Below are positions 9,113-17,469 of a stretch of 64,000 nucleotides of DNA, piece by piece. Every line of letters starts with the position of its first letter. The stretch's first letter is position 1. Made by a program: the position numbers and the translations under genes. The notes under the pieces were generated by a model, which saw only the letters and a program-made list of their open reading frames with translations, did not search any database and had not been told where the DNA came from. Source of the stretch: Pseudomonas marginalis (GTDB lineage Bacteria > Pseudomonadota > Gammaproteobacteria > Pseudomonadales > Pseudomonadaceae); contig NZ_JALJWV010000001.1 of the NCBI RefSeq assembly GCF_024169655.1, forward strand, positions 3,849,001 to 3,913,000, given 5' to 3'.

Positions 9113-9610
9113 ATGGATACCAAGGCCAACGGACCCCATTCCGCCCCTGCGCTGGATCGCATCGATGAGGCGATCATCGATGTGCTGCGGCATCAGGGGC
9201 GCATCACCTACGAAAAGCTCTCGTCGCTGGTGCATCTGACCCCCAGGCCCTGCCTGGAGCGGGTGCGCAAACTCGAACGACGCGGGGTGATCCGTGGGTA
9301 CGGGGCGATCATCGACGTGCAGATGGTCTCACCGGGGCTGTCGCTGCTGGTGCTGGTGGCCTTGTCCAACCAGAGCGGGCGCTCGGCGCAAAAGGCCTTC
9401 GAAGCCTGCGTCAAAGCCTGCCCGCAGGTGTTCGAATGCCAGTTGATCAGCGGGCCGTTCGACTACAGCCTGCGCATGCGTTGCCGGGACATGGAGCATT
9501 ACCGGGTGCTGACGGAAACCTGGTTGAACAACGACGAGTTGCACATCGACAAACTGGTAGCCCACCCCGAGCTCGCGGTAGTCAAAAACACCGCCACCGA
9601 ACTGGCCTGA
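9113..9610 (+). CDS. Lrp/AsnC family transcriptional regulator
   Basis: A 165-residue regulator with an N-terminal winged helix (DEAIIDVLRHQGRITYEKLSSL, recognition helix LTPRPCLERVRKLERRGVI) and a C-terminal RAM ligand-binding domain. A GTG at 9104 overlapping the ATPase stop is an alternative start three codons upstream. The ATG has a GAAGTG site 6 bp before it. As last gene of the importer block it probably senses the transported amino acid and controls the ctlX-to-importer genes. Confidence 0.88.
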   Translation: MDTKANGPHSAPALDRIDEAIIDVLRHQGRITYEKLSSLVHLTPRPCLERVRKLERRGVIRGYGAIIDVQMVSPGLSLLVLVALSNQSGRSAQKAFEACVKACPQVFECQLISGPFDYSLRMRCRDMEHYRVLTETWLNNDELHIDKLVAHPELAVVKNTATELA

Positions 9611-9717
9611 CCGCCCCCCAAACACCGAAGATCAAATGTGGACCAGATAGGGCTCATTCTGCTCTTGGGCACAGCCATATAGCCGGCCTGATCCTGAAAG
9701 CCGAGCGCGGTCAAGAG

Positions 9718-9806
9718 TGTGGGAGGGGGCTTGCCCCCGATTGCGGTGGATCAGTCAACTAATTGGTAGCTGACAGATTGCTATCGGGGGCAAGCCCCCT
9801 CCCACA
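9718..9806. repeat. REP element pair
   Basis: Inverted pair (TGTGGGAGGGGGCTTGCCCC and its near-perfect complement) between the convergent AsnC-type gene and pvdA. About 100 bp before it and 75 bp after it hold nothing that I recognise. Confidence 0.85.
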
Positions 9807-9882
9807 TTTTCTCAACCGTGCCCGCTTAATATTTTCTTACCCTGCTTTGCCCCTACAAGCGTGCAGCCCGAACACCCGTTCG

Positions 9883-11220
9883 TCAGCTCGCCGTAGCAAG
9901 CAGCAAATCCTGCACCGAACGCCCCTGCCCACGGTGGCGATCATGCGCATGCAACGACGCCGCAATCTCATCCGCCCGGATCGGCAGCACCGACAGCAAG
10001 GTATCGCTCAACCCATGGCTGGCCTGGCTGAAGCCCTGGATGTAGATGCCAGCCTTGCAACGCTCGTCGGTGACGATGCGGTAGTCGCGGCTGACTTCGA
10101 AGTCGCTCATATAAGCCTCCAGCGGCGCCAGCAGTTCGCGGTGCGTCTGGCGCTCGTAGCCGGTGGCCAGGATCACCGCGTCGTAATGGCTGACGCTGGT
10201 TTCGCCCGTGGCGTTGTTGCGCAGCGCCAACTCGATGCCCAACGGACTGGCGCTGACGTGCTCGACCACGGTCAGGGTGCGGAAGGCCTGGCGCGCAGTG
10301 CCGGAGACTTTCTGACGATAGAAGATGCCGTAGATGCGCTCGATCAAGTCCAGGTCGACCACCGAATAGTTGGTGTTCTGGTACTCGGCTACCAGGCGCT
10401 CACGCTCGGCGCTGACCTGCTGGAACACCAGGTCGGTAAAGGCCGGCGAAAACACTTCGTTGACGAACGGGCTGTCATCCGCTGGCTTCAGCGCCGAACC
10501 GCGGAGGATCATGTCGACCTGTACCGACGGGAAGCTGTCGTTCAAATCGATGAACGCTTCGGCCGCACTCTGGCCGCCGCCGATCACCGCGATGCGCATC
10601 GCCTTGCCCTGCACGCAGGGTTGTTGGGCCATGCGCGCCAGGTATTGGGAATGGTGGAAGACGCGGGGGTCATCCTTGAGCGCCTTGAACACCTCGGGCA
10701 CACGCGGCGTGCCGCCGGCGCTGACCACCACCGAACGGGTGGTGCGCACATGCTGTTCACCCAGCGCATCGCGGGAAATCACACGCAGTGCGTCAACCTG
10801 CTGCTGGTGCAGGATCGGCTCGATGGCCAGCACTTCCTCGCCGTAGCGGCTCTGGGCCTGGAACTGCCCCGCGACCCAGCGCAGGTAGTCGTTGAACTCC
10901 ATACGGCACGGATAGAAGGTGCCGAGGTTGATGAAATCGACCAGGCGATTGTGGGCTTTCAGGTAGTTGACGAAGGAATACGGGCTGGTGGGGTTGCGCA
11001 GGGTCACCAAGTCCTTGAGGAACGAAATCTGCAGTTCGCTCTGGGTCACCAGGGTATTGCCGTGCCAACGGTAATCGGCCTGTTTATCGAGAAACAGCAC
11101 GTCCAGTTTGCCCTGGGCCTTTTCGCGCTCCTGCAGGGCGATGGCCAGCGCCAGGTTCGAAGGGCCGAAACCGATACCGATCAGGTCGTGAACCGCGGGC
11201 GAAGCAATTGCCTGTGTCAT
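9883..11220 (-). CDS. pvdA: L-ornithine N5-monooxygenase, pyoverdine biosynthesis
   Basis: A 445-residue cytoplasmic flavoprotein that hydroxylates ornithine for the hydroxamate groups of pyoverdine. The FAD site is GIGFGPSNLALAIAL near residue 14. The NADPH site is AVIGGGQSAAEAF near residue 210, and the C-terminal ATGYERQ motif is present. The chosen ATG follows CCAGAGGAC; an open extension of 58 codons upstream is rejected because the promoter lies in it. It stands alone, with other pvd genes not in the window. A perfect PvdS-type iron-starvation box lies 84 bp upstream. Confidence 0.95.
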   Translation of the reverse strand: MTQAIASPAVHDLIGIGFGPSNLALAIALQEREKAQGKLDVLFLDKQADYRWHGNTLVTQSELQISFLKDLVTLRNPTSPYSFVNYLKAHNRLVDFINLGTFYPCRMEFNDYLRWVAGQFQAQSRYGEEVLAIEPILHQQQVDALRVISRDALGEQHVRTTRSVVVSAGGTPRVPEVFKALKDDPRVFHHSQYLARMAQQPCVQGKAMRIAVIGGGQSAAEAFIDLNDSFPSVQVDMILRGSALKPADDSPFVNEVFSPAFTDLVFQQVSAERERLVAEYQNTNYSVVDLDLIERIYGIFYRQKVSGTARQAFRTLTVVEHVSASPLGIELALRNNATGETSVSHYDAVILATGYERQTHRELLAPLEAYMSDFEVSRDYRIVTDERCKAGIYIQGFSQASHGLSDTLLSVLPIRADEIAASLHAHDRHRGQGRSVQDLLLATAS

Positions 11221-11303
11221 TCCAGTGTCCTCTGGATAAGCCCCTTGGCGGTGGGGCGGGAATACCTTCACGACCTGCACAACAGGCCACGTGTTGATAG
11301 GAA

Positions 11304-11327
11304 ACGAGGACAGTGAATTAAAATTTA
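11304..11327 (-). promoter_or_regulatory. Iron-starvation (PvdS) box of pvdA
   Basis: Read on the minus strand the site is TAAAT, exactly 16 bases, then CGT. This is the consensus recognised by the ECF sigma factor PvdS (TAAAT-N16-CGT). It sits 84 bp before the pvdA start codon, which implies a 5' leader of roughly 70-75 nt. Confidence 0.85.
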
Positions 11328-11339
11328 ACCGATCGACGC

Positions 11340-11550
11340 TCAGGGCGCGTTCCACGCGCGCATCCTGTACGCCGCCCCGGACCTGAATGTGCAACGGCGC
11401 CTGTCACGCCAGCATTGCCTTGTACAAAGCGTTAGGCGGCGGCTGGGAGACCGACATCCGATAAACGAAAGTCGCATTTCGTACACGTACCGTTTTGTCC
11501 TCCTACATTTTTCCCCCCACGGTCCTTGGTAAAAAAGTCGTCCCGAATCA
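11340..11550. other. Intergenic region upstream of pvdA and the hydrolase
   Basis: About 210 bp without a convincing gene. It holds an inverted repeat ACGAAA-N6-TTTCGT near 11466 and then a pyrimidine-rich stretch. A rho-independent-type terminator follows at 11551. A short plus-strand transcript ending there is possible, but no known sRNA was recognised. Confidence 0.4.
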
Positions 11551-11575
11551 GAAGCCACAACAGTGGCTTCTTTTT
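11551..11575 (+). terminator. Intrinsic terminator without an obvious upstream gene
   Basis: Perfect 8-bp stem GAAGCCAC-AACA-GTGGCTTC followed by TTTTTCTC, in plus orientation. It ends 25 bp before the hydrolase start codon. It is either a transcription attenuator of that gene or the end of an unannotated small RNA. Confidence 0.75.
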
Positions 11576-11600
11576 CTCACACGACTGGCCAGGATCGCTG

Positions 11601-13220
11601 ATGACCCCCCTTCCAGCTGCAAGCGCAATTACCTACCGTTGCCTGGTGCTGGTTGCAGCCCTGGCGCCCGCCAGCGCTCACGCTGAAGCGCCGCGTTCAC
11701 CGTTCGGCATCGAATGGTTCCTGGACTGCCCACAACCGGCGCTCGAACATCTGGACCCAGAGGTCATCGAACGCACCCAATGCGGCATCGTCACTGCGCC
11801 CCTGGACCATGCGGCGCCTGAGCGCGGTCGCATCAGCTTCGACATCACCCGCGTCGGCGCCAAACTGCCGCTGTCACGCCAGGGGGCATTATTCGCCAAC
11901 CCAGGGGGCCCCGGGCTCGACGCCGGCGGCGCCTTCGCCGTACACCTGGCCACCGTCTGGAAGCATTACGCCCGGCAACCCGACTGGGGCGACACCTACC
12001 GCCAGTTGGCCGATACCTATGATGTGATCGAAGTCACCCCGCGGGGCCTGGGCCGGCTGCCAGGGTCACGTCTGGAATGCCGCTCCGAGGGACGGATCGT
12101 GCCGCAAGGGGATGTCAGCGAAGACCGCAGCGCGGCCAACCTCGCCGCTGCGCGCCAGAATGCCCGGTTGATCGCCCAAGCGTGCGCCAGCCACCCGCTG
12201 ACGCCGTACATCACCACCGAGCAGACCGCCCGCGACCTGGAATTTGTGCGCAAACAATTGGGCGAGTTGCAGTTCAACTACCTGGGCAACGCCTACGGCA
12301 CCTGGCTCGGCGCCTGGTACGGCGGCCTGTTTCCGGCGAACGTGGGGCGCATGGTGCTCGATTCGAACATCAACTGGACCTCAACCTTCGAGCACGCCAG
12401 CCTGATCGTTGCCGGCGAAAAGGAGAAGATTTTCGAGCGCTTCGTGGCCCAGCCCGCCGCCCTCGACCCTGGCGTGTATCAACTGGGCGATACGCCAGCC
12501 GCCGTGCGCCGGGTGTTCATGGAACTGCTGCCCAGCGTGCGCACGGCCCTGCGCTCCAGCAACCGCTTCTACAGCGACCCCACCGGCCTGATGAGCGCCC
12601 ACCTGCTCAGTCGCTGGCTGCGGGAAACCCCCGACAGCGACGACCTGGCGCTCGAGGCGCGTGCCCGTGCGCATCGCTTCAGCCCCGACCCGGTCATCGA
12701 AGAGCGTGCCAAATCGATGTTCAGCCTGCTGCTGCAACGCGTGCGCGAACCCTTGCAGGCCAACGTGCCGAAGCCTGGGCCGTTGCGCATGTCGGCCGCC
12801 GACTCGGTCAAAACCGCGATCCTGTGCAACGACTCGACCTACTCCAGCGAAGACCTCTGGCAGCAAAAAGAAACCGAATCGCTCACCAAGTACCCGGTCG
12901 CCGGCAGCGCCCTTGAGGCGCGCCAATGCACCACCTGGCCGCGAAACCACAGCAAGGGCTTGCCTCACAAGGAACTCGCCCGGCTCGACAGCCTGCTGAT
13001 GGTCCAGGCCGAATTCGACGACCACACCCCGTCCACCGGCGCCGCCTGGGCCTTTGAGCGCACGTTCCCGGCGAGCCGCGTACAACTGAAGAACGCCTAT
13101 GCCCACGGGGTTTCGTTCAGCGGCGTGAGTGCCTGTGTGAACCAGTGGGTAGGCGATTATCTGGTGCATGGGAACAAACCGCCGCGTTCGACGGTGTGTA
13201 CGGATGCCACTGTGCAATGA
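11601..13220 (+). CDS. Exported alpha/beta-hydrolase, TAP-like family, nucleophile Ser replaced
   Basis: A 539-residue protein related to Streptomyces tripeptidyl aminopeptidase-like hydrolases. A signal peptide runs to ASAHA near residue 28. The oxyanion region NPGGPGLDAGG and the TAP-like C-terminal domain (VQAEFDDHTPSTGAAW) are present. The nucleophile elbow reads G-N-A-Y-G with Ala231, where the family has Gly-x-Ser-Tyr-Gly. The candidate Asp (473/474) and His502 are kept. The ATG after CCAGGATCGCTG is preferred to a TTG 25 codons upstream that would spoil the signal peptide. As read, it should be inactive as a serine hydrolase, or it may bind rather than cut its ligand. Confidence 0.75.
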   Translation: MTPLPAASAITYRCLVLVAALAPASAHAEAPRSPFGIEWFLDCPQPALEHLDPEVIERTQCGIVTAPLDHAAPERGRISFDITRVGAKLPLSRQGALFANPGGPGLDAGGAFAVHLATVWKHYARQPDWGDTYRQLADTYDVIEVTPRGLGRLPGSRLECRSEGRIVPQGDVSEDRSAANLAAARQNARLIAQACASHPLTPYITTEQTARDLEFVRKQLGELQFNYLGNAYGTWLGAWYGGLFPANVGRMVLDSNINWTSTFEHASLIVAGEKEKIFERFVAQPAALDPGVYQLGDTPAAVRRVFMELLPSVRTALRSSNRFYSDPTGLMSAHLLSRWLRETPDSDDLALEARARAHRFSPDPVIEERAKSMFSLLLQRVREPLQANVPKPGPLRMSAADSVKTAILCNDSTYSSEDLWQQKETESLTKYPVAGSALEARQCTTWPRNHSKGLPHKELARLDSLLMVQAEFDDHTPSTGAAWAFERTFPASRVQLKNAYAHGVSFSGVSACVNQWVGDYLVHGNKPPRSTVCTDATVQ

Positions 13221-13293
13221 ATCTCCGTTTACGACCTTTCCATACCAGAAACGACACCCTGCGTTGACGCTACGGCCCAATCGTTATTAAGTG

Positions 13294-13322
13294 CTATTTA
13301 TCCGCATTAATACGATAAATAG
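13294..13322. promoter_or_regulatory. Perfect inverted repeat just before the FadR-type gene
   Basis: CTATTTATC and GATAAATAG, 9-bp arms with an 11-bp spacer, ending 5 bp before the start codon. Its position suggests an autoregulatory operator or a hairpin that masks the translation start. GntR/FadR regulators typically bind shorter-spaced palindromes, so the assignment is open. Confidence 0.5.
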
Positions 13323-13327
13323 ACCCC

Positions 13328-14095
13328 ATGCTCACTCGCCCGCTACGACGCAAACGCCAGAAGCTGTCCGACGTGATTGTCGAGTCGGTCAAGCGCTCCA
13401 TCGTCACCGACGCCTTGAAACCCGGCGATCGCCTGCCCACCGAGCGCGAGCTGATGGAAAGTTTCCAGTGCTCCAAGGGCTCGGCCCGCGAAGCGCTCAA
13501 GGCCCTGGAAGTCGAAGGCCTGGTCAGCACGCGCACCGGCCCCAGCGGCGGCGCCTACCTGAACCAGGCCGGCACCGAACCGGCCAGCCGCGCGCTGCGC
13601 AATTACCTGCACTTCCAGCATCTGGATGGCGAGCAGGTGTACCAATTGCGCAAGGTCATCGAAGTGGAACTGGCAGTGTCGGTGCTCGGACGCCTGAGCG
13701 AGGACGACTACCTGGCCCTGCAGGCCAACGTGGATTTTTGCAGTGCGCCGGAAGACAGCGAGGCCGGCCAGCGCGAACAACGCCTGGCGGAACTGGAGTT
13801 CCACAACCTGCTGGCCAAGGCCTGCCCCAACCCGTTGCTGAGCTTTATGGCGCAGTTTCTCAACGACCTGCTGCGCGACCTGGTGGTGCTGAAAAAAGCC
13901 TACAAGCCCAAGCGCAAGCAGTTCGACGCGGCCAACCTCGACTATCACAAGCAACTGTTGAACGCCTTTCGCGCAGGCGATGAAAACGCGGTGCGCAGCC
14001 TGATGCATGAACACATGTGCGACGCCGAACACCATATGACCGCGCTCGAAGGCCAGGTCAGCCCGCACTTTCTACTGGAGTTCGATCACTCTTAA
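13328..14095 (+). CDS. GntR-family regulator, FadR subfamily (FCD domain)
   Basis: A 255-residue regulator. The N-terminal winged helix reads DALKPGDRLPTERELMESFQCSKGSAREALKALEVEGL, in two overlapping parts. It is followed by an all-helical FCD ligand domain with candidate metal-binding His residues (EFHNLL, HEHMCDAEHH). It lies directly before the Liv-type transporter and hydrolase genes on the same strand, so it is probably their substrate-responsive repressor. Confidence 0.88.
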   Translation: MLTRPLRRKRQKLSDVIVESVKRSIVTDALKPGDRLPTERELMESFQCSKGSAREALKALEVEGLVSTRTGPSGGAYLNQAGTEPASRALRNYLHFQHLDGEQVYQLRKVIEVELAVSVLGRLSEDDYLALQANVDFCSAPEDSEAGQREQRLAELEFHNLLAKACPNPLLSFMAQFLNDLLRDLVVLKKAYKPKRKQFDAANLDYHKQLLNAFRAGDENAVRSLMHEHMCDAEHHMTALEGQVSPHFLLEFDHS

Positions 14096-14112
14096 GAACA
14101 CCCCAGATCCAA

Positions 14113-14215
14113 TGTGGGAGGGAGCTTGCTCCCGATGAGGCCGGCACAGTCACCGTTATATCGACTGACACACCGCTATCGGGAGCAAGTCGAATCGGCG
14201 CACCGCCCTTCCCAC
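14113..14215. repeat. REP element pair, right arm interrupted
   Basis: The left arm TGTGGGAGGGAGCTTGCTCC is intact. The right arm CGGGAGCAAG is split from its CCTTCCCACA end by about 17 extra bases (CGAATCGGCGCACCG region). It lies between the regulator and the binding-protein gene. Confidence 0.75.
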
Positions 14216-14334
14216 AGTTGACTGCATTCCAACCCGCACACTGTTACCCCAATAAAAAAGCGCCTGCCCACAGGCCCTGCTCCACCGTATCGCCATTGCC
14301 ACTCCTGCCAATAACTAAACCAGGGAGTCACCCC

Positions 14335-15537
14335 ATGCAGCGTCGTACGTTATTGAAAGCCAGCCTCACCGCCGCCGCCGCCCTCAGCCTGCCGCTGAGC
14401 GTGCGTTCGGCATTCGCCGCCGAGCCCTTTACCCTGTACGGCCTCAAGTCCATGTCTGGCGCCTTTGCCAGCTATGGCAAGTTTGCCGACATGGGTTCGC
14501 GCCTGGCGGTGGAGCAGCACCCCGAGATTCTCGGGCGCCCGCTGAACTACAAGGTCATCGACACCGAAGGCAACGCGGGCAAGGCAGTACGCAAGGTGCA
14601 GGAAGCGATTGCGCAGGACGGCGCGCGGTTCTTCCAGGGCTGCACCTTGTCGTCATCGGCGCTGGCGGTGGCCAAGGAAGTCGACAAGGCCGGCGGCGTG
14701 TTCATGACCCCGGTGGGCGCCGATGAAGTCACCGGCAAAGACTGCAACCGCGCGACCTTCCGCTGGTCGGTGCCCACCTACGGCGCGATCCGCGAAACCC
14801 TGGTGCCGCTGATCAAGCGGCTGCCGGACGCCAAGCGCTGGTACACCATCACCCCACAATACGTGTTCGGCGAAGCCTTGCTCGAAGGCGCCAAAAACGT
14901 GCTCAAGGAACACGGCCTGGAACACGTCGGCAACAGCTACCACTCGCTGCAGGAGCAAGAATTCTCCGGCTACCTGACCAACGCCATCGCCACCAAACCC
15001 GACGTGCTGGTGCTGCTCAACTTCGGCAGCCAGTCGTCCAACACCCTGCGCCAGGCGGTCAACTTCGGGATCAAGGAGCGCATGAAAGTGCTGCTGGTGT
15101 GGTCCGCCGGCCTCGACCAGTTCCAGGAACTGGGCAGCGACATACTCGAAGGCGTGTACCTCGGCGCGCAGTACTGGCACCAGGTCGACAGCCCGCTCAA
15201 CCGCGAACTGGTCAAGCTGACCCAGGCCAAGTACGGCATCAATCCCACCTACCCGCTGGCTGCCGACTACATCAGCACCAAGGTCATGCTCGATACCATC
15301 ATCGCCACCGGCAGCTTCGATGGGCCGACCGTGGCCAAGGCCATGCAAGGCCTGAGTTTCGACGGCCCCACCGGCAAGGAGTCGATCCGTGCCGGCGACC
15401 ATCAGGTGATCAAGGATTACTACCTGCTGATCGGCAAAGCCGCCGCCGACATGGCCGACAAGGACGACCTGGCCAAGGTGCTCAGCGCCGGCCAGTCATT
15501 CCCGCCGGTCGAGGCCACGGGCTGCACGCTCGGCTGA
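14335..15537 (+). CDS. Branched-chain-amino-acid-type ABC transporter, substrate-binding protein
   Basis: A 400-residue type I periplasmic binding protein of the LivJ/UrtA/AmiC class. The N-terminus has RRTLLK followed by an Ala-rich hydrophobic stretch ending SAFAAEP, which resembles a Tat signal. Ligand-domain segments include GLKSMSGAFASYGKFADMG and FQGCTLSSSALAVAKEV. With the downstream amidohydrolases the ligand is more likely a ureido or amide compound than leucine. The ATG follows CAGGGAGTCACCCC. Confidence 0.85.
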   Translation: MQRRTLLKASLTAAAALSLPLSVRSAFAAEPFTLYGLKSMSGAFASYGKFADMGSRLAVEQHPEILGRPLNYKVIDTEGNAGKAVRKVQEAIAQDGARFFQGCTLSSSALAVAKEVDKAGGVFMTPVGADEVTGKDCNRATFRWSVPTYGAIRETLVPLIKRLPDAKRWYTITPQYVFGEALLEGAKNVLKEHGLEHVGNSYHSLQEQEFSGYLTNAIATKPDVLVLLNFGSQSSNTLRQAVNFGIKERMKVLLVWSAGLDQFQELGSDILEGVYLGAQYWHQVDSPLNRELVKLTQAKYGINPTYPLAADYISTKVMLDTIIATGSFDGPTVAKAMQGLSFDGPTGKESIRAGDHQVIKDYYLLIGKAAADMADKDDLAKVLSAGQSFPPVEATGCTLG

Positions 15538-15596
15538 CCCCCTGACTATTTGCACCGCAGGTGCCGCGCGAGCGGCGTCCTGCCGAGGGTTCCTGC

Positions 15597-16457
15597 ATGC
15601 TCAATCTTTACCTGTTCCAGATACTCAATGGCCTTGGCCTGGGGATGATCTACTTCCTGATCGCGGTCGGGCTGACGATCATTTTCGGCCTGCTCAACTT
15701 CGTCAACTTCGCCCACGGCGCGTTCTTTCTGCTCGGCGCCTACATCTGCTACACCGCCGTGAGCCTCACCGGCAGCTTCTGGCTGGCGCTGCTGCTCGCA
15801 CCGCTGGCGGTGGCTGCGCTGGCGTGGGTGATCGAGCGCTTGCTGATCCAGCGGATTTATCACTTGCCGCACATGTTCCAGATCCTGGTGACGCTGGGGA
15901 TCGCGCTGATCATCCAGGAAGCCAGCGTGATGATCTGGGGCCCGGTGGGCAAAAGCGTCGCCGTGCCGGAACTGCTGCGCGGGGTGCTGGTGCTGGGCGA
16001 TTTCGTCTACCCCTACTACCGCCTGTTCCTCATCGTGTTTTCCGGGCTGGTGGGCCTGGGCCTGTGGCTGCTGCTGGAACGCACACGCTTCGGTGCGCTG
16101 GTGCGCGCCGGCAGTGAGAGCACCGAAACCGTGTCGCTGCTGGGCACGAATATCTTCCGCCTGTTCTCCATGACCTTTGCCTTAGGCGTCGGCCTGGCCG
16201 GCATGGCCGGTGTGCTGTTCGCGCCGTTGCGCGGTGCCCAGCCCTTTGTCGGCCCGGAAATTCTCGGGATCGCCTTTGTGGTTGTCGTCATCGGCGGCAT
16301 GGGCTCGTTCAGCGGCGCGCTGGTCGGCGGTTTGCTGGTGGGCGTGGTGCAAAGCCTGATGACCACACTCTGGCCCCAGGGTGCGAGCCTGATGATCTAC
16401 GGCGCGATGGCCGTGGTGATTCTGGTCCGCCCCTACGGCCTGTTCGGGAGAGCCTGA
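15597..16457 (+). CDS. Liv-type ABC transporter permease (LivH)
   Basis: A 286-residue inner-membrane permease with about eight TM segments and the LivH-typical LTIIFGLLNFVNFAHGAFF start and FGALVRAGSESTETVSLLG loop. I chose the ATG after GAGGGTTCCTGC; 12 upstream codons are not protein-like. The gap to the next gene is 1 bp. Confidence 0.9.
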   Translation: MLNLYLFQILNGLGLGMIYFLIAVGLTIIFGLLNFVNFAHGAFFLLGAYICYTAVSLTGSFWLALLLAPLAVAALAWVIERLLIQRIYHLPHMFQILVTLGIALIIQEASVMIWGPVGKSVAVPELLRGVLVLGDFVYPYYRLFLIVFSGLVGLGLWLLLERTRFGALVRAGSESTETVSLLGTNIFRLFSMTFALGVGLAGMAGVLFAPLRGAQPFVGPEILGIAFVVVVIGGMGSFSGALVGGLLVGVVQSLMTTLWPQGASLMIYGAMAVVILVRPYGLFGRA

Positions 16458-16458
16458 C

Positions 16459-17469
16459 ATGAGCGAGAAAAATCCCCTGCCGTTTGCCAAGACCCAATCC
16501 AAAGCGATGTTGCTGTGGGTGCTGGCAGTGCTGATCGGCCTGCCGCTGATCCTGCCCTCGGCAACCCTGGCCAGCGAGATCCTGATCTTTGCCATGGCCG
16601 CCCTGGCCTGCAACCTGTTGCTCGGCTACACCGGGCTGCTGTCGTTCGGCCAAGGCATCTTCTTCGGTGCCGGCGCCTATTGCGCGGCGCTGCTGATGAT
16701 TCACCTGCAACTGGGCCTGTTCAGCGCACTGCTCGGCGCTGCCGTGGCCGGCGGCTTTCTGGCGCTGCTGGTCGGCGCCCTGGCGATCCGCCGCACCGGC
16801 ATCTACTTCGTCATGCTGACGCTCGCGTTCAGCCAGATGGCGTACTTCGTCGCCTACACCTTGAGCGATTGGACCGGCGGCGACAACGGCCTGCTCAGCG
16901 TGCCGCGCCCGGAGATCCGCATCGGCGACAGCGTGTTGCTGTCGTTGGCCGACGCCCGCGCGTTCTACGGTTTTGTCGCGGTGCTGTTCCTGCTGATCTT
17001 CATCGGCGCACGCCGCGTCATTGCCTCGCCGTTCGGCAGCACGCTGATGGCGATCCGCGAAAACGAAACCCGTGCCTCGGCCATCGGCTATGACACGCGC
17101 CACTTCAAGATCCTGGTGTTCGTGCTGTCCGGCGCGGTCACCGGGATTGCCGGCGCGCTGTACGCCATGTTGCTGCACTTTGTGCCGCTGTCGAATATCG
17201 ACCTGGCGATGTCCGAGAACATCCTGATCATGACCATCGTCGGCGGCACCGGCTCGCTGTTCGGTTCGTTGCTGGGCGCCGGTTCCATCGTGCTGCTGGG
17301 GGATTTCCTCTCCGACCTGTGGCCGCGCTGGCTGATGCTGCTGGGGGTGATCCTGATCCTGGTGGTGATCTTCATGCGTGGCGGATTGTGGGGCGGCCTG
17401 GCGTCGCTGTTCGAGAACGTGCGCGGCCGCCGCAAAGCTGCCGTCGTCGCCAAGGAGCAAGGGCTATGA
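16459..17469 (+). CDS. Liv-type ABC transporter permease (LivM)
   Basis: A 336-residue permease with many TM segments. The LivM hallmarks are LLGYTGLLSFGQGIFFGAGAY and the SAIGYDTRHFK loop near residue 210. Its stop overlaps the LivG start by 4 bp. Confidence 0.9.
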   Translation: MSEKNPLPFAKTQSKAMLLWVLAVLIGLPLILPSATLASEILIFAMAALACNLLLGYTGLLSFGQGIFFGAGAYCAALLMIHLQLGLFSALLGAAVAGGFLALLVGALAIRRTGIYFVMLTLAFSQMAYFVAYTLSDWTGGDNGLLSVPRPEIRIGDSVLLSLADARAFYGFVAVLFLLIFIGARRVIASPFGSTLMAIRENETRASAIGYDTRHFKILVFVLSGAVTGIAGALYAMLLHFVPLSNIDLAMSENILIMTIVGGTGSLFGSLLGAGSIVLLGDFLSDLWPRWLMLLGVILILVVIFMRGGLWGGLASLFENVRGRRKAAVVAKEQGL

